Below are positions 55,817 through 64,000 of a DNA stretch of 64,000 bases, piece after piece. The translations under genes and the position numbers were made by a program. The DNA lies in contig NZ_FOKZ01000019.1 in assembly GCF_900112285.1 (NCBI RefSeq), forward strand, positions 26,458 to 90,457, written 5' to 3'. Every line of letters starts with the position of its first letter. The stretch's first letter is position 1. The notes under the pieces were generated by a model, which did no database searches, was not told the origin of the DNA, and was given only the letters and a program-made list of their open reading frames with translations. The DNA comes from Polaromonas sp. OV174. Its GTDB lineage: Bacteria; Pseudomonadota; Gammaproteobacteria; Burkholderiales; Burkholderiaceae_C.

Positions 55817-57058
55817 TCAGGAACAGCTTCCGGCGCCTAAGCCGAACGGATCGTCCACGCTGTGGCTGGGCGTGGTGAACCAGCGCGGGCCGGTCGCCGT
55901 CATGTAGAAGTGGTCTTCCAATCGCACTCCGAACTCACCAGGAACGCAAATCATGGGTTCGTTACTGAAGCACATGCCTTCGGCCAGCGGTGTGGCGTCG
56001 CCTTGCACCAGGTAGGGCCACTCATGGATGTCCAGTCCAATGCCGTGACCGGTGCGATGCGGCAAGCCAGGCAAGGTGTAGCCGGGGCCAAAGCCATCGT
56101 TCGCCAGCTGGTGACGCGCGGCACGGTCCACGTCTGCGCACGGTATACCCGGCTGCGCTGCGGCAAAGGCGGCAGCTTGCGCGGATTTCTCCGCGTTCCA
56201 GACTTGGCGCTGGCGTTCGTTCGGCTCACCAAACACGTAGGTGCGCGTGATGTCCGAGAGGTAGCCATGCAACCGGCAACCTGTGTCGATCAGCACCATA
56301 TCGCCCGACTTCAACACTTGCGGGTCTTTCACCCCATGAGGAAAGGCTGTAGCCTGGCCAAACAGCACGATACAAAAGAAAGAGCCCGTCGCACCTACCT
56401 GGCGATGCGCCTGGGCAATGAAGGCTTCCACTTCTGTGGTCGTTATTCCCTCGTGCAGCATGCTCGCGGTCGCCTGATGTACGGCCAGGGTCATGTCCTT
56501 GGCGCGCTGCATCAAGGCTATTTCCTCGGTGGATTTGCGCATGCGGCAATACGCCGTCACCTCGTAGGCGTTTATTACGCGCAGGCCCTGGGCGCACTGT
56601 GCAATGCCATCGGCAACGAAGAACGCCGCGCTTTCGTCCATGCCCAGCGTTACAGCTTGCGTTGGGCTGGCTTGCACGCCCATGCGCGCCAGCACTTGTA
56701 TGCATAGCGCAAACGGACTCTCGTGCTCGTGCCAAGCGTTGACGGCGCCAGGCAGCACCATATATTCCTGCACTGTGCCCACCTCGAACCACGGTGCAAT
56801 GAATTCCAGTGCGCCTTCAGCCGGAAGCAGCGCCCCGACCAGGCGCTCGCTAGGCCGCCACTGCATGCCTGTGAAATAAAGCAAGTTGGTACCAGCATTC
56901 AGGTAAATGGCCGCAATGCCCAGCTCGCGCATACGCTTTTGGGCTGTCTCTATGCGCTGACGGTATTGCGCCAAAGAGATGGGGGTGCTCCCCGCAGTCA
57001 TGACATGCAGGGCTTGCAGGGCCTGCGCCGGGGTTTTTCCGCCTACACCAATAGTCAT
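55817..57058 (-). CDS. M24 family metallopeptidase (Xaa-Pro dipeptidase / creatinase-like)
   Basis: A 413-residue protein with an N-terminal creatinase domain (about 15-165) and a pita-bread peptidase domain. The five metal ligands are seen: D and D in LIDTGCRLHGYLSDITRTY (near 260), H in HRTGHGIGLDIHEWPYL (near 345), and two E in SNEPMICVPGEFGVRLEDHF (near 375). The enzyme cleaves Xaa-Pro dipeptides or related amidines. ATG 57058 is favoured; the open frame extends 47 codons further. An AGATAT/ATATCT dyad lies upstream at 57230. Confidence 0.87.
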   Translation of the reverse strand: MTIGVGGKTPAQALQALHVMTAGSTPISLAQYRQRIETAQKRMRELGIAAIYLNAGTNLLYFTGMQWRPSERLVGALLPAEGALEFIAPWFEVGTVQEYMVLPGAVNAWHEHESPFALCIQVLARMGVQASPTQAVTLGMDESAAFFVADGIAQCAQGLRVINAYEVTAYCRMRKSTEEIALMQRAKDMTLAVHQATASMLHEGITTTEVEAFIAQAHRQVGATGSFFCIVLFGQATAFPHGVKDPQVLKSGDMVLIDTGCRLHGYLSDITRTYVFGEPNERQRQVWNAEKSAQAAAFAAAQPGIPCADVDRAARHQLANDGFGPGYTLPGLPHRTGHGIGLDIHEWPYLVQGDATPLAEGMCFSNEPMICVPGEFGVRLEDHFYMTATGPRWFTTPSHSVDDPFGLGAGSCS

Positions 57059-57229
57059 AGAAGTATCCGTTTCGCGGCCGCTGTTGCGCCCATGGTTGAA
57101 ATACTGGCTGTGTGGTTCACAGGCAGCTTTGATGAAGATCTTGTCAGCGAGAAGTTGTTCATTCGACGTACTCACAATAACGGTTGAATCGAAATCCATT
57201 TGAACAAACAGATTGTTAATATATTACAA

Positions 57230-57248
57230 AGATATGTATTAAATATCT
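57230..57248. promoter_or_regulatory. Operator-like dyad upstream of M24 peptidase
   Basis: AGATAT, seven bases, ATATCT within an AT-rich patch. The central sequence GATATGTATTAAATATC resembles the dyad before the DapA-family gene at 63023-63045 (GATATGTTATTAATATATC). It lies about 170 bases before the peptidase start codon. Confidence 0.5.
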
Positions 57249-57325
57249 GTAGGTGTTTTTTTGCATACTCAAACTGACGATTTTGGTGTACCGCAATACT
57301 TTGAAAACCTGAGGTGCACACCAAG

Positions 57326-57570
57326 TCACCTTACCCCTGTTTCCGTGGAGTTCTTAGCCCACGGATTACGCAGCGTTTTGCGCTGTGTCTCGTCCCAGTG
57401 TTGCTCGTACGACATCAGACTGAGATATCCCAGAGTCGAGTGCAACTGTCGATGATTCTAGAAAGCCATCTAGTCCAGCACCACATACATCGCCTCGCGC
57501 CGCGTAGCGAACTTCCTGCCGTACAAGCTGGGGTTTTCAATCATCCCCAGAAGCTCTCGGTCGGCGCATG
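57326..57570 (-). pseudogene. IS3-family transposase remnant
   Basis: On the minus strand APTESFWG, then after a frameshift SLYGRKFATRREAMYVVLD, stop, MAF, stop, NHRQLHSTLGYLSLMSYEQHW can be read. This is the C-terminal end of an IS3-family integrase (typically ...NYHRRLHSTLGYLSPMQYE...). Two in-frame stops and a frameshift show that it is dead. No terminal inverted repeats or the rest of the element were found. Confidence 0.8.
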
Positions 57571-57773
57571 CCGGAAAGCAAATGGTTGGCGATGATCACC
57601 ATCGGTGTGCTGCACACCGGCAAGGGCAATACAGCGATTCCGTTGAGTGCGACGCGGGAGATCAGCGTACGTTCGCTCGAAATTAAAACTATTGCCCCCA
57701 CTGGGCATCAATCCGACGTATCCGACGTCGAGCACGTCGGAGGCTTCGCGACGAACTGATTCGTCGCGTCTCG

Positions 57774-58364
57774 CTATGCCAGCGGCAACGCAGCGTTCGC
57801 TCGCTGGATCCCGGCGGCCGATTGCAGCACCCAAGGGGTCGCCAGCGCGGCGAGCAAGCGAGTCAACATCACCTCGTGCGGCTGCCACTGCGAGCGAGAG
57901 CCCGTCACGTTAAAGGTCGCGACGCAGCGGCCGCCAGCGAGCAGCGGCACGTTGACGATGGCGTGCAGGCCCATCGACGTCATTTGCGCATGGTCGTCGA
58001 AGACCTCAGCCAGGGTCGCATCACCCTCCCCGACGAAGATCTCGCCGCGGCGCAGCAACTGACGTGCCCAGGGCGTCATGGGTTTGTGCTTGCGGCCGCC
58101 CACGGGATAGGCCCCAGGCTTGGAGGACCACAGGCGCTGCAACTCAACAGCCTCGTCCTCGGCGCGGTCCGGCGTAACGTTGACGTTGATCGTCAGCAGG
58201 CCGTCACCCAGCAGGGACTGCCGCACCTGCTCGAGAATGCACAGCGCCGCGTTGAGGTCGGGCGCGCGCGGCAGCTCCTGGAACAGCGCCACGCAAGCGG
58301 CGGGCGGCAGGCACAGCGCATATTCCTGGCGCATAGCCGTTTCACGAATAGGCGACTCAGTCAT
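57774..58364 (-). CDS. GAF domain protein
   Basis: A 196-residue protein. The central part (GKPGAYPVGGRKHKPM-like region, RQLLRRGEIFVGEGDATLAE, then LHAIVNVPLLAGGRCVATFN near 130) has the pattern of a GAF ligand-binding domain, without an output domain. Its start (ATGACTGA) overlaps the stop of the Bug gene, so the two are translated together. It may sense the ligand brought by the Bug protein, or assist an enzyme; no function is known. Confidence 0.75.
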   Translation of the reverse strand: MTESPIRETAMRQEYALCLPPAACVALFQELPRAPDLNAALCILEQVRQSLLGDGLLTINVNVTPDRAEDEAVELQRLWSSKPGAYPVGGRKHKPMTPWARQLLRRGEIFVGEGDATLAEVFDDHAQMTSMGLHAIVNVPLLAGGRCVATFNVTGSRSQWQPHEVMLTRLLAALATPWVLQSAAGIQRANAALPLA

Positions 58365-59322
58365 TCTTGATGCCCAGCTCGCGGATGATCTTGCCGTAGC
58401 GGTCCGCATCGCGGCGCAGCACGGTGGCGAACTCCTGCGGTGTACCGTTCACGATTTCCACGCCGATAGCGTCCATGCGGGCGCGGACCTCGGGGTTGGA
58501 CAGGGCCTTGTTCGTCTCGGCGTTGAGCTTGGCCACCAGGTCTTTGGGCATGCCGGCGGGGCCGAAAGCACCGTACCAGACGCCGAGTTCGTAGCCCGGC
58601 AAGGTCTCGCCGACGGTCGGAACCTCGGGCAGCAAGGCGGAGCGCTTCGCCTCAGTCACACCCAGCAGGCGCAGCTTGCCAGTTTTGACGTGCGGCAGGG
58701 TCTGGGTCCCTGCGGAAAACAGCACCTGGGTCTGGTTGCCGACAGTGTCCACGACGGCGGGAGCGCCCCCCTTGTAGGGCACGTGCTGCATCTCTATGCC
58801 TGCGGCCTTTTCGAACAGCACCGCGCCCAGGTGATTGGGAGAGCCGGCACCGGCCGAGGCATAGGCCAGCTTGCCCGGGTGGGCCTTGGCGTAGGCGATC
58901 AGCTCCGTGACGTTTTTCGCGGGCACCGCGACGTTGACCACCAGCGTGTTGACCACGTTGGCCAGTTGCGCGATGGGCGTGAAGTCCTCCACGCCCCGGA
59001 AGGGCATTTTGGGCATCAGTGCCGGGTTCATGACATGGGTGCTCATGGAGCCGATCAGCAGCGTGTAGCCGTCGGGCTTGGCCTTGGCGACAAAGTTTGA
59101 GCCGATGTTGCCGGAGGCGCCGGAACGGTTGTCGACGATCACCGGCTGGCCTAATGACTTGGTCAATTGCTCAGCCAGTGCCCGGGCCAGGATGTCGGTG
59201 GAGCCACCGGCTGCCCAGGGCACGATCAGCGTGATTGGCTTCTCGGGCCAGGCGGCGCTGGCCAGTTGGGCAAAACCGCACAGTGCGGTCAGGGTCATAT
59301 AGCGTCGGATACGGAAAAACAT
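58357..59322 (-). CDS. Bug-family (TctC-like) solute-binding protein 2
   Basis: A 321-residue periplasmic binding protein. A Sec signal ends near ASAAWP (residue 25), followed by KPITLIVPWAAGGSTDILAR, GQPVIVDNRSGASGNIGSNF near 62, and VPYKGGAPAVVDTVG near 168, all typical of Bug proteins. TGAAGGAGTACTCGCC precedes the ATG. It sits between a gamma-glutamyltransferase gene and a GAF-domain gene on the same strand, suggesting uptake of a gamma-glutamyl or related compound; no permease is present. Confidence 0.93.
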   Translation of the reverse strand: MFFRIRRYMTLTALCGFAQLASAAWPEKPITLIVPWAAGGSTDILARALAEQLTKSLGQPVIVDNRSGASGNIGSNFVAKAKPDGYTLLIGSMSTHVMNPALMPKMPFRGVEDFTPIAQLANVVNTLVVNVAVPAKNVTELIAYAKAHPGKLAYASAGAGSPNHLGAVLFEKAAGIEMQHVPYKGGAPAVVDTVGNQTQVLFSAGTQTLPHVKTGKLRLLGVTEAKRSALLPEVPTVGETLPGYELGVWYGAFGPAGMPKDLVAKLNAETNKALSNPEVRARMDAIGVEIVNGTPQEFATVLRRDADRYGKIIRELGIKND

Positions 59323-59374
59323 GGCGAGTACTCCTTCAAAAAATGGATAAGGACGAAAGCGACGCGGGCCGGCT

Positions 59375-61213
59375 TCAACGTCCGACGGCATAGCCCTGCA
59401 TGCCGCGCGGGTTGGCGGCGGCGCGCAGCACCAAACGCCCCTCCCGATCGCGGCTGCGGCTACAGGCGGACATGCGACTCTCGGACCACGGGTCGCCGAC
59501 CCTGACGTCGTGGCCGGCGGCGCGCAGCGCCTCGATCACGGCGGGTTCAAAGCGTGACTCGACAGTCAGGCGGTTGAGAATGGTCTCGCGCGGCCAGAAG
59601 GATGAGGGAAAGTGGTTGATGTGCCAGGCCGGCGCGTCGATGGCTTCCTGCAAATTCATGCCGTGCACCGCATGGCGCAGGAAAAAGGCGGGCGACCACT
59701 GGTCCTGCTGGTCGCCGCCGGGCGTGCCGAAGACCATATAGGGTTCGCCGTCGCGCAGCGCCAGCGAAGGCGAGAGCGTGGTGCAGGGCCGCACTCCGGG
59801 CGTGACGGTGTTGGGCAAGCCGTCGTCCAGCCAGGTGATCTGCAGCCGGGTGTTGATGGAAAAGCCGAGCGCCGGGATGGTCGGGCTCGACGAGAGCCAG
59901 CCGCCTGAAGGCGTGGCGGCGACCATATTTCCATCCCTGTCTATGACGTCGATATGGCAGGTGTCGCCGACGAACACTTCGCGCTCCAGCCATTCGGACA
60001 CCGGCGGAAGTGCCGCGAAGGTCGGCTCGCCGACGCCAAAGCGGGTGTCGGCTGTCAGCAGGGTGCGGCGGGCCACGTCGAGGTCCGGCAGGCGCGGCAG
60101 ATGGCCGCCGGGCGCGCCAGGCTGCAGTTCCCGCGCGGCTTGGTTGCTGACACCCTGCCAGCGCTGCCGCAGGTAGTCGTCTGACAGCAGTGCCATCTGG
60201 GCCTCGCGCGAGGCGCCGGGAGCGGCGCCGTACCAGGCCATGCGGTCGGCCATGGCCAGCTTGGCGGCCTCGGCGATGCGGTGCACAAAGCCGGCAGTGT
60301 CCGGCGCATGCTGTTCCAGCCCGGCGTGGCGCAACATGCCGATCTGCTGCAGAAAGGCTGGCCCCTGGCTCCAGAAGCCGCACTTGGCCAGCGTGTAGCG
60401 GCCGAAGTCCATGGTCAGCGGCGCTTCGACGGTCGGTGTCCAGCGTTCGAGGTCCTCGTAGCGCAGCAAGCCGCTGTGCCGCTCCCCGCTACTGTCCCGA
60501 ATCTTTGCCGTGCGGTAGTAGTGGTCAATCTCCTGCGCCACAAAGCCCTTGTACCAGGTCTGCAGGGCGGCGTCGATCACGGCGGTTCGCGTCTGGGCCT
60601 GGCCCTCGGCCGTGCGGATGAGGCGCTCGTAAGTGGCTGCGAGCGCCGGCAGACGGAACAGCGCACCTGGCGCCGGCACCTTCCCGTCGGGCAGCCAGAC
60701 CTGGGCCGAAGATGTCCATTCCTGGCGGAACAGGTCCTGCACCGCCGTGATGGCCTGCACCGCGCGCGGAATCAGCGGAAAGCCATCGCGGGCATAGCCA
60801 ATGGCCGGCGCCAGCACGTCGGCCAGCGACCAGGTGCCGTGGTCGCGCAACATCGTCAGCCAAGCGCCGAAGGCCCCGGGCACGGTGGCCGGCAGCAGCC
60901 CGATGCCGGGTACCTGCTCCAGGCCCAGCCCGCGAAAGGCCGCGGCCGAGGCTTCGGCTGGCGCCGGGCCCTGGCCGCAGACCGACAGCATGCGCTGCTC
61001 GCGCTCGCTCCACAACAGGATGGGGACTTCGCCGCCCGGACCGTTGAGGTGCGGCTCCACCACCTGCAGCACAAAGCCCCCCGCGACGGCGGCGTCGAAG
61101 GCGTTGCCGCCGCGTTCAAGAACGCCCATGGCAGTCTGCGAGGCCAGCCAGTGGGTGGAAGCGACAACCCCGTGGGTGCCGGTGATTTCGGGTCGGGTGG
61201 TGAATTGGCTCAT
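59375..61213 (-). CDS. Gamma-glutamyltransferase family protein
   Basis: A 612-residue N-terminal nucleophile hydrolase of the gamma-glutamyltransferase/cephalosporin acylase family. Autoprocessing should occur before Thr418 in VGDTCHIDVID, giving a large and a small subunit. Other family marks are GGNAFDAAVAGGFVLQVVEPH near 35, and GTPGGDQQDQWSPAFFLRH near 505. There is no signal peptide, unlike periplasmic GGT, so it resembles cytoplasmic YwrD-type enzymes. It is divergent from a LysR gene, probably its regulator. Confidence 0.9.
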   Translation of the reverse strand: MSQFTTRPEITGTHGVVASTHWLASQTAMGVLERGGNAFDAAVAGGFVLQVVEPHLNGPGGEVPILLWSEREQRMLSVCGQGPAPAEASAAAFRGLGLEQVPGIGLLPATVPGAFGAWLTMLRDHGTWSLADVLAPAIGYARDGFPLIPRAVQAITAVQDLFRQEWTSSAQVWLPDGKVPAPGALFRLPALAATYERLIRTAEGQAQTRTAVIDAALQTWYKGFVAQEIDHYYRTAKIRDSSGERHSGLLRYEDLERWTPTVEAPLTMDFGRYTLAKCGFWSQGPAFLQQIGMLRHAGLEQHAPDTAGFVHRIAEAAKLAMADRMAWYGAAPGASREAQMALLSDDYLRQRWQGVSNQAARELQPGAPGGHLPRLPDLDVARRTLLTADTRFGVGEPTFAALPPVSEWLEREVFVGDTCHIDVIDRDGNMVAATPSGGWLSSSPTIPALGFSINTRLQITWLDDGLPNTVTPGVRPCTTLSPSLALRDGEPYMVFGTPGGDQQDQWSPAFFLRHAVHGMNLQEAIDAPAWHINHFPSSFWPRETILNRLTVESRFEPAVIEALRAAGHDVRVGDPWSESRMSACSRSRDREGRLVLRAAANPRGMQGYAVGR

Positions 61214-61325
61214 GCTTGTCTTGCGTCAATTGCGTGAAGGAAAGCGCCAGTTTAAAAGCATGAAATAGACAAATTCAACAGTTTTTCTATGATTGCATGC
61301 ATTAACTTCTATGTAATAGTTGACC

Positions 61326-62270
61326 ATGCCTTCTTCGCCAGACCCTCTCACCCACCGCCTGGAAACTCGCCTCAAGATGCGGCACTACGCGCTGCTGGTG
61401 GCGGTGGACAAGCACCGTTCCATCACTCGCGTGGCTGAGCAGCTTTCGCTGACCCAGCCCACAGTGACGCGGGCATTGGCCGATATCGAAGACATCTTCA
61501 TGACGCCACTGTTCGTTCGCCATCGGCGCGGCCTGGAGCCCACGCCCGCCGGTATCGTGGTGCTCGCGCGCGCCCGGCTGGTCATGGCCGACAACGCGGC
61601 GCTGCAGCAGGAACTGCAGGCCGTCAGCGCCGGTCGCCAGGGGCGCTTGCGCATTGGCGTGATCCCTTATGTGTCAACGCAAGCGCTCAATGCGACCTGG
61701 CAGCATCTCTTTGCGTTGCGCCCCCAGCTCGCGCTGCTGGCCCACGAAGACACTACCCACAACCTGATTCAGGCGGTGCGCAGCCGCATGCTGGACTGCG
61801 CCATTTGCCGTTTCTCGCACGACAGCACCGATGGTGATTTGGTACAGCAGTTGCTCTACCACCAGCAAGCCAGCCTCGTCGTGGCGGGGGCCTGCGCCGA
61901 CCGGTTGAAAAAACAGGCCGCGTTGGATATCCCCCAGCTGGCGGAAATGGACTGGATATTTCCGCCGCAGGACACGCCGATCCGGCAAATGATCAACGCC
62001 ATCTTTATCGCGGCCGGCCGGACGGTGCCAATCCCGTTGATCGAGGCCGATGCGCCGCGCACGATCGCCTCTGCCTTGCAGCAGTTGCCGCGCGGCATCA
62101 CGGTACTACCGCGCGATATCGCGCAGACGGTAGCAGACATGAGCGGCGCCGTGGTGCTGCCGCAGCCGCTGCCGTGGAACCTGCCGCCAGTCGGTTTGGC
62201 GTGGCTGCGCGACTCACCCAAGGCGGCTGTCATTGCCGCACTGGCGGCCGCTGTACGCCTGGCCGCATAA
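61326..62270 (+). CDS. LysR family transcriptional regulator
   Basis: A 314-residue LysR regulator with an N-terminal helix-turn-helix (KHRSITRVAEQLSLTQPTVT near 32-51) and a substrate-binding domain (about 100-310). It is divergent from the gamma-glutamyltransferase gene, with 112 bases between them. The usual LysR T-N11-A box could not be fixed with confidence. ATG 61326 follows an in-frame TTG at 61320. Confidence 0.92.
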   Translation: MPSSPDPLTHRLETRLKMRHYALLVAVDKHRSITRVAEQLSLTQPTVTRALADIEDIFMTPLFVRHRRGLEPTPAGIVVLARARLVMADNAALQQELQAVSAGRQGRLRIGVIPYVSTQALNATWQHLFALRPQLALLAHEDTTHNLIQAVRSRMLDCAICRFSHDSTDGDLVQQLLYHQQASLVVAGACADRLKKQAALDIPQLAEMDWIFPPQDTPIRQMINAIFIAAGRTVPIPLIEADAPRTIASALQQLPRGITVLPRDIAQTVADMSGAVVLPQPLPWNLPPVGLAWLRDSPKAAVIAALAAAVRLAA

Positions 62271-62372
62271 AGGGGAGCTGCGCATCCGACGCTGACTTTG
62301 ATTGGCATCAAATTAGGTCAGGCATTGACAGCTAATACTGGTCATCCATGATGCCCTTGGAGGTACCTTGCC

Positions 62373-62710
62373 ATGGATTTCAATGCAGCGATTTTCGGAC
62401 GCCGTTCCATGCGCGACTAGACGGACCAGGTCGGTGGATGAGTCCGCCATTGGCCTGCTGACCGACGCTGCTTTTCAGGTATCGAGTGCAATCAACCAGC
62501 TGCCTTGGAGATTCACGGTGGTGCACGATCAAGGGTTGCTGGACTGCATCTCGCGTGACGCAAAATTCCGCATGCTCGCGCCCCTGCCGGGAAGAACACG
62601 TTCGACCTGCCTGCAACAAGGTACCCGTTGTGCCTCTCACCGTAGGCCATCTAAAGGTTACGCAAGCGCCTGTCTCTCGCAAGCAGCCAGAGATTCGCTG
62701 GATTGGTTGA
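62373..62710 (+). pseudogene. Nitroreductase family pseudogene
   Basis: A GGAGG site precedes ATG 62373 and MDFNAAIFGRRSMRD, then a stop. In another frame VDESAIGLLTDAAFQ, SSAINQLPWRFTVVHDQGLL and DCISRDAKFRMLA follow, and in the third frame the end VVPLTVGHLKVTQAPVSRK with PEIRWIG and stop, which is the typical nitroreductase C terminus. Both ends are thus preserved, while about half of the middle is lost and frames are broken. It was an FMN-dependent NAD(P)H nitroreductase-like enzyme. Confidence 0.8.
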
Positions 62711-63095
62711 CCGCTCTGATGATGCCGAAGCAGATTTGACCAGATGTGCACCGATTCGCACACCCAGCCGCCTAGCCTTACGTCGTCATAAGCACAGCCG
62801 CAGGTTTGCTGAATTGCAATGTGGGCAGTGCCCCAGCACGCCAGTCAGAGTGAGCTCAGCGAAGGTTGATTCCGGCGCGCTGGATGATCTGGCTCGAAGG
62901 CGACGCAATCTGCTGGATTGCGAAACAGGCTCCCCCGCGATGGCTAAACGTCGAGCATCGCGAGCAGCATAAATATCACAAAACGCAAATGAGCGACTCA
63001 GTACAAATACTTGAAAATATTATTGATATGTTATTAATATATCAACAGATAGGCAATCGTATAGATTTTCTCCACTCAATAAAGAAGCCGCCTTT
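62711..63095. other. Intergenic region upstream of DapA-family gene
   Basis: 385 bases without an intact gene. No family could be read in either strand of 62711-62990, which has the base composition of decayed coding DNA. From 62990 on the sequence becomes AT-rich and contains the dyad listed next, so the promoter of the DapA-family gene is in its last 100 bases. Confidence 0.5.
63023..63045. promoter_or_regulatory. Operator-like dyad upstream of DapA-family gene
   Basis: TTGATAT, nine bases, ATATCAA: perfect seven-base arms in an AT-rich promoter region, 51 bases before the start codon. The core is closely similar to the dyad before the M24 peptidase gene at 57230-57248. Confidence 0.6.
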
Positions 63096-64000
63096 ATGAA
63101 GAATCCCCGCTGGCAAGGCATTTTTCCCGCCATCACGACCAAGTTCCATGCCGATGAAAGCATAGACGCCGAAGGCACGGCCAAGCACATCGACTTTCAG
63201 ATCCGCAACGGCGTCCACGGTCTGGTTACCTGCGGCTCGCTCGGTGAAGCCAGCACCTTGACGCTGGAAGAAAAGCTCCAGGTTGCCGACATCGCCATCA
63301 AGGCCAGTGCGGGTCGCGTCCCGGTACTGGCCAACGTCTCGGAAACCAGCACGCGCGAAGCGCTGCGCTACATCCGTGGCGCCAATGAACTCGGCGTGGA
63401 CGGTTACATGGTGATGCCCTCGGTCATCTATGTCGCCGACGCCCGCGAGGCGATGCTCAATGTGCGCACCATGGCCGAGGCTGCGAAGAAGCCCATCATG
63501 GTCTACAACAACCCGGTCGCTTACCGCGTGGACCTCAAGCCCGAGCACATGGTTGAGCTGGCCGATTGCGAATGGATTGTCGCCATCAAGGAAAGCACGG
63601 ACAACATCCGCCGCATCACCGACTTGCGTAACCTGCTGGGCGAGCGCTACCAGCTCTTTCTGGGCGTGGATGATCTGGCTTACGAAGGCCTGGCACTGGG
63701 CTGTGACGGCCTGCTCGCCGGTGTCGGCTGCACCTTCCCGCGTGAAACCGTGGCGCTGTATGACCTGATGAAGGCCGGCAAGTTCGCCGAGGCACTCAAG
63801 CTCTACCAGTGGATGACACCCATGCTGCACCTGGACGTGTCCACCAAGCTGGTGCAAAACCTCAAGCTCATCGACGTCTTGGCCGGTGTGAGCACCGAGC
63901 ACATGCGCCGTCCCCGCCTGCCGCTGATTGGCGCCGAGCGTGAATACATTGAAACGATCGTGAACAAAGCACTCGCAACACGCCCGCTTCAATACCAGTC
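63096..64000 (+). CDS. Dihydrodipicolinate synthase (DapA) family protein, partial at window end
   Basis: The gene runs past the end of the window without a stop codon; 301 complete codons are visible. The TIM-barrel aldolase features are clear: GLVTCGSLGEASTLTLEE near 46, Tyr137 in MVYNNP, and the Schiff-base Lys165 in VAIKEST. The C-terminal region is nearly complete (typical length about 300). Sequence style and the neighbourhood of peptidase, gamma-glutamyltransferase and LysR genes suggest a catabolic pyruvate-type lyase (for example in hydroxyproline or sugar-acid breakdown) rather than lysine synthesis. AAAGAAGCC precedes the ATG. Confidence 0.9.
   Translation, partial: MKNPRWQGIFPAITTKFHADESIDAEGTAKHIDFQIRNGVHGLVTCGSLGEASTLTLEEKLQVADIAIKASAGRVPVLANVSETSTREALRYIRGANELGVDGYMVMPSVIYVADAREAMLNVRTMAEAAKKPIMVYNNPVAYRVDLKPEHMVELADCEWIVAIKESTDNIRRITDLRNLLGERYQLFLGVDDLAYEGLALGCDGLLAGVGCTFPRETVALYDLMKAGKFAEALKLYQWMTPMLHLDVSTKLVQNLKLIDVLAGVSTEHMRRPRLPLIGAEREYIETIVNKALATRPLQYQ

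Noticed and set aside
62703..62972. 89-codon frame before the DapA-family gene
   Set aside because: No recognisable family, no ribosome site; probably decayed DNA.

Overview
The window looks like a chromosomal segment of a high-GC betaproteobacterium of the family Comamonadaceae (Polaromonas/Rhodoferax-like). I infer this from the gene content (tripartite-tricarboxylate 'Bug' binding proteins, DUF1631, DUF1415 and VF530 proteins, Ndh-2, YaeQ, SlyX), from short TAGCTGCTTGCGC-type repeats at gene ends, and from a GC-rich intergenic repeat at 31.3 kb. No rRNA, tRNA, CRISPR array, prophage or intact insertion sequence was found.

Layout. 0.1-18 kb is core housekeeping: an Mpg DNA glycosylase, DUF808 membrane protein, GNAT, ferredoxin, a Cache-PAS-PAS histidine kinase, a MocR/PdxR regulator, a pair of multihaem cytochromes c, NADH dehydrogenase II, VF530, an RluA-type pseudouridine synthase, an SDR, YdcH, UspA, DUF427, two envelope proteins, an LLM flavin oxidoreductase, YaeQ and a voltage-gated-type K+ channel. 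18.4-23.7 kb is a periplasmic copper-handling operon (Cys/Met/His-rich secreted protein, TolC-like lipoprotein, Tat multicopper oxidase, cupredoxin, DUF411, CusF-like) without any pump or regulator. 23.8-33 kb holds a membrane-anchored TAXI protein, an M20 amidohydrolase, an ECF sigma/anti-sigma unit with its likely target, DUF1631, DUF1415 and EttA. 33.4-39.3 kb has an RhlE-like helicase overlapping an NAD(P)-binding protein, the last two steps of De Ley-Doudoroff galactonate breakdown (dgoK, dgoA), slyX and a Bcr/CflA pump. 39.4-43.4 kb has RcnB, a second ECF system fused in context to a SorAB-type sulfite dehydrogenase, and Tag. 43.5-49.9 kb is a chemotaxis array of three chemoreceptors with nearly identical signalling domains, one intact CheW and one internally deleted CheW, served by three sigma-28 type promoters. 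50-64 kb is an accessory catabolic region: MFS transporter, MarR regulators, thioesterase, two orphan Bug proteins, alpha/beta hydrolase, M24 peptidase, gamma-glutamyltransferase, LysR, a DapA-family enzyme running off the end, and decayed genes (IS3 transposase, nitroreductase).

The most interesting signals are: (1) a family of eight short repeats with fixed internal geometry (33 nt between two anchors in every copy), seven lying at gene 3' ends, at least one forming a textbook terminator, one translated as a secretion signal and one as an enzyme tail; (2) a TolC-family lipoprotein that seems to lack both beta-barrel hairpins; (3) a 55-residue CheW with an in-frame loss of about 112 residues but intact start, ribosome site and sigma-28 promoter; (4) an 83-bp overlap where a Rossmann motif and an Arg/Gly-rich helicase tail are encoded by the same DNA; (5) matching operator-like dyads upstream of the M24 peptidase and the DapA-family gene. 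All functional statements are from reading the sequence and recalled family knowledge; no search was run.
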